Assembly: GCA_963728985.1 (NCBI GenBank)
Contig: CAVSME010000003.1
Location: forward strand, 558,001-622,000
Reading direction: 5' to 3'
DNA length: 64,000 bases
Origin: DASXAI01 sp963728985
GTDB taxonomy: Bacteria; Actinomycetota; Acidimicrobiia; Acidimicrobiales; Ilumatobacteraceae
Below the pieces are notes generated by a model that worked only from the letters and a program-made list of their open reading frames with translations, was not told where the DNA came from and made no database searches. Positions 61,644 to 64,000 of this stretch are shown here, piece after piece. Each line of letters opens with the position of its first letter. Position 1 is the stretch's first letter. Both the position numbers and the translations under genes were made by a program.

Positions 61644-61704
61644 CACAAAGGGTCGGCTTTCCGGCAGACTGTCTCGGTAACCATCAACGGTCCAGGAGAC
61701 GCAC

Positions 61705-62339
61705 ATGGCCATCCGACTCGGTGACGAGGCCCCGGACTTCACCGCTGACACCACCGAAGGAAGCCTCAACTTCCACGAGTGGCTCGGCGACAGCTGGGGC
61801 ATCCTTTTTCTCATCCCAAGGACTTCACACCGGTTTGCACGACCGAGCTCGGCTACGTCGCCAAGCTGAAGCCCGAGTGGGACAAGCGCAACGTGAAGGT
61901 CGTCGGCCTCTCGGTCGACTCGTCCGAGAACCACGACAAGTGGTCGGACGACATCGAGGAGACGCAGGGCGCGAAGGTCAACTTCCCGCTCATCAGCGAT
62001 CCCGACAAGAAGGTCTCGGACCTCTACGACATGATCCACCCGAACGCCAGTGACACCGTCACGGTGCGCACCGTGTTCGTCGTGGGCCCGGACAAGAAGG
62101 TCAAGGCCACCCTCACCTACCCGCAGTCGGCGGGACGCAACTTCGACGAGATCCTGCGCCTCGTCGACTCCCTCCAGCTCTCGTCCAAGTACAGCGTGTC
62201 GACGCCGGTGAACTGGAAGGACGGCGAGGACGTCATCATCCAGGGCACGGTGTCCGACGAGGAAGCGAAGACCAAGTTCCCCAAGGGGTGGAAGGCGCCG
62301 AAGCCCTACATCCGCCTGACGCCCCAGCCCAACAAGTAA
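61705..62339 (+). CDS. 1-Cys (Prx6-type) peroxiredoxin, frameshifted
   Basis: Peroxide-reducing thiol enzyme of about 211 residues. The start MAIRLGDEAPDFTADTTEG and the segment NFHEWLGDSWGIL are in one frame. After a T-run at 61804-61808 the next frame continues FSHPKDFTPVCTTELG with the peroxidatic Cys, then VKVVGLSVDSSENH and the long C-terminal domain to PYIRLTPQPNK. One missing T (five instead of six) explains the break. No second conserved Cys is seen. Likely intact in the organism. Confidence 0.87.
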
Positions 62340-62426
62340 CCCTGAAGTAGCGCCGCAGTCCGCGCTGGGGGAACGGGCCTCGGCATTGTCCGAGCACAGC
62401 GAGTCGGCGCCGAAGAGGCGCCGCAA

Positions 62427-62921
62427 TCAAAGGGCCCCTCGGGCCTGCGCTTCCACCCACGCCCGCACGGGCGGGGCCAGGAACTGCAGATGCTCGAGGG
62501 GTCGTTCGCGTATGAGGGTGGCCGAGATCGGCACCGCGGTCCGGGACGGATCGACGGCCTCGGCCCGGGCGCCGAAACGCCGGGCGATCTCGTCGCCGTA
62601 GGGCTCCGAGGAGAACACGACGTCGGGACCGTCGCCATCGAGCGGCCAGTGGGAGCGGAACAGGTCCATCCACCGCTCCCAGAGCTCCTGATCGTCGAAG
62701 TCCGTGGGGAGGTCGTGGCGGACCTCCACCACGGCGACACCCGGGTGCAACTCGGCGAGCCACTCGGCGCGCAGCTCGCCCGGTACGGGTTCGCCGTCGC
62801 GGGTGTTCACCATCACGACGAGCTGGTCGACCTTGGCCGCGGCTGCGTCGATCATGAAGCTGTGCCCCAGATGGGGCGGGCAGAACCGTCCAACGATGAG
62901 ACCGGATGTACCGCCGCTCAC
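62427..62921 (-). CDS. NMN adenylyltransferase-like nucleotidyltransferase (NadR/NadM type)
   Basis: A 164-residue nucleotidyltransferase. The HxGH motif is in GRFCPPHLGH near the N terminus. FSSEPYGDEIARRFGA, VDPSRTAVPISATLIRERP and FLAPPVRAWV match the NadR adenylyltransferase domain, including the ISxTxxR motif with Ala. The ribosylnicotinamide kinase domain of NadR is absent. Likely reaction: NMN + ATP to NAD. ATG 62921 overlaps the CBS gene stop (ATGA). Confidence 0.85.
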   Translation of the reverse strand: MSGGTSGLIVGRFCPPHLGHSFMIDAAAAKVDQLVVMVNTRDGEPVPGELRAEWLAELHPGVAVVEVRHDLPTDFDDQELWERWMDLFRSHWPLDGDGPDVVFSSEPYGDEIARRFGARAEAVDPSRTAVPISATLIRERPLEHLQFLAPPVRAWVEAQARGAL

Positions 62922-63352
62922 CGGCCGGTTTGTATGTACTCGACCAGCGCCGAGTTCTCGTGCTCCAGCTCGTGGACGCGGTGCTTCACCACGTCGCCGA
63001 TGCTGACGATGCCGATGAGGCGACCGTCGACCACGACGGGGACGTGGCGGATGCGGCGCTCGGTCATGATGCCCATCAGCGAGTCCACCTCGGCCTCGGG
63101 CGCACAGGTGGCGACGTCGGCCGTCATCACCGCGCCGACCTCCTCGTCCAGCACGGTCGTGCCGCGGTGGTGCAGGGCCCGCACCACGTCGCGCTCGGAG
63201 ACGATGCCGTCGATGTGCTCACCATCGGCGGTCACCACCAGCGCGCCGACCCCGTGCTCGGCCAGCCCAGCCAGCACCTCACGGACCGTGGTTCCGGGTG
63301 GGACGGTGGCCACGAAGTCGCCCTTGTCCCGAAGCAGACCGCTGATGCGCAT
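62918..63352 (-). CDS. Two-CBS-domain protein
   Basis: A 144-residue protein made of two CBS modules: VPPGTTVREVLAGLAEHGVG, VSERDVVRAL, then VMTADVATCAPEAEVDSLMG and RRIRHVPVVVDGRLIGIVSIGDVV. Paired CBS modules bind adenine nucleotides such as AMP, ATP or NAD. It is coupled by a 4-base overlap to the NMN adenylyltransferase-like gene, which suggests a nucleotide-sensing link. ATG 63352 has GTGGAG upstream. Confidence 0.88.
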   Translation of the reverse strand: MRISGLLRDKGDFVATVPPGTTVREVLAGLAEHGVGALVVTADGEHIDGIVSERDVVRALHHRGTTVLDEEVGAVMTADVATCAPEAEVDSLMGIMTERRIRHVPVVVDGRLIGIVSIGDVVKHRVHELEHENSALVEYIQTGR

Positions 63353-63415
63353 GTCTCCACCCCCTGGTCGTGGCGGACCTCGGTACCCACTATCGCGCTG
63401 AATCAACAGGTCCCG

Positions 63416-64000
63416 TCACGGCGCCAGCTCGACCGCCCCCGCTACCAGCCGCAGCGCCCGCACCCAGCCGGTGGGATCGACGCCGAGGCTGGCGAAGGAG
63501 GCCAGCGCCCCGGCCCGCCACGCGTCTGCGTCCGGATCGCCCCGTAGGCCGGCGGCCTCGGCCACCGCCGCTTCCACGATGGCCTGGGCGACGAGGTCGC
63601 CGGCGCCGAGCGCGATCTCGGCGGCGTGGTCGAGCGGCCCGGTCACGTCGGCACCGTCCTCGCTGCGCACCTGGGCCAGACCGGTGCCCACCAGCGCCAG
63701 CAGTCGATCGAGGTACGACGCCCCCTCGGCGGCCGCCACGATCGCCGCGGCGGCCAGCGCCGCGTCGAGGCGGCCATCGGCGGCGTGCACGAGCGTGGCC
63801 ACGGCGGCGCCGTAGGGGCGGTTCAGCTCGGTGTCGGGGAGTTCGGCCAGCGTCTCGGCGGCGTCCGCCACTGCGCCCTGCTGGAGGAGACCGAGCGCCA
63901 GTGTGACCTGGGCGTCGTAGCCCGCCTCGCGGCTGTCCTCCAGCTCCTCGACCGCCAGCCGGGCCTCGCGGGCCGCTCGCTCCCCTTCCCCGAGGTGGAC
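63416..64000 (-). CDS. Ala-rich repeat (TPR-like) protein, 5' end outside window
   Basis: The frame is open from the right edge to a stop at 63416 (about 194 residues). It is Ala-rich and helical with repeat-like units (QVTLALGLLQQGAVADAAET, YGAAVATLVHAADGRLDAAL, DLVAQAIVEAAVAEAAGLRG). It resembles the C-terminal TPR part of large actinobacterial cyclase/ATPase regulators, but the rest is not visible and function is unknown. Confidence 0.65.
   Translation of the reverse strand, partial: VHLGEGERAAREARLAVEELEDSREAGYDAQVTLALGLLQQGAVADAAETLAELPDTELNRPYGAAVATLVHAADGRLDAALAAAAIVAAAEGASYLDRLLALVGTGLAQVRSEDGADVTGPLDHAAEIALGAGDLVAQAIVEAAVAEAAGLRGDPDADAWRAGALASFASLGVDPTGWVRALRLVAGAVELAP

Noticed and set aside
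61638..61670. A TTGACA box before the peroxiredoxin gene as a promoter.
   Set aside because: It overlaps the previous stop codon and no convincing -10 lies at a proper distance.
1..64000. CRISPR array, rRNA genes or a complete insertion sequence.
   Set aside because: No regularly spaced repeat series, no rRNA-like stretch and no intact transposase were seen; only recombinase fragments occur.

Overview
The window is high-GC and gene-dense and looks actinobacterial. Evidence includes an F420-type deazaflavin-dependent reductase, two luciferase-like (LLM) oxidoreductases, a mycothiol-type maleylpyruvate isomerase fold, a maltokinase N-cap protein, a SARP regulator, and many acyl-CoA dehydrogenases and CaiB-family CoA-transferases. 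Several start codons lie only 6-9 nt behind a -10 box, as in leaderless actinobacterial mRNAs. The mix fits an environmental Acidimicrobiia-like organism, but this is inference from family content; no rRNA or marker gene is present.

Layout. 1-17.5 kb is mostly acyl-CoA and side-chain catabolism: acyl-CoA dehydrogenases (including a translationally coupled pair), an epimerase-like protein, an alpha/beta hydrolase, an LLM oxidoreductase, a Rieske oxygenase, an alpha-methylacyl-CoA racemase-like protein, a quinone-reductase-type enzyme, SDRs, an amidohydrolase, enoyl-CoA hydratases, a hot-dog protein and an ABCG-like half transporter. 17.5-22.4 kb holds small or damaged genes (Rieske-only protein, VOC fragment, PPOX protein, sulfatase relic) and an ArsR-SRPBCC-isomerase operon with two matching operator dyads. 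22.4-30.3 kb is a compact catabolic cluster: a Baeyer-Villiger monooxygenase divergent from CaiB, double-CaiB, hydrolase and LLM genes. 30.5-36.4 kb has a SoxR regulator with a SoxR-type promoter in front of an unknown protein, another CaiB enzyme, and a large two-domain protein with the N-terminal signature of extracellular contractile injection system (eCIS) cargo.

36.4-58.1 kb is mosaic. It carries gene relics (integrase pieces, LuxR pieces, truncated hydrolase), several alpha/beta hydrolases, two giant cyclase/NB-ARC regulators (one with a SARP domain), an HD-GYP-LuxR regulator, and two direct-repeat copies about 6.5 kb apart. It ends beside a tRNA-Arg(CCT) gene, so it may be an old genomic island. 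58.2-64 kb returns to ordinary chromosomal genes: SRPBCC, metallo-beta-lactamase fold, TetR, a sugar-nucleotide epimerase, peroxiredoxin, an NMN adenylyltransferase-like protein, a CBS protein and a partial repeat-rich protein.

Working together. The BVMO cluster could turn a ketone into an ester (BVMO), hydrolyse it (alpha/beta hydrolase), load the acid onto CoA (CaiB enzymes) and pass it to the acyl-CoA dehydrogenases, hydratases and SDRs of the left half. The substrate cannot be read from the sequence. At least six genes carry a single small frameshift, two of them in homopolymers, so some apparent pseudogenes may be sequencing errors.
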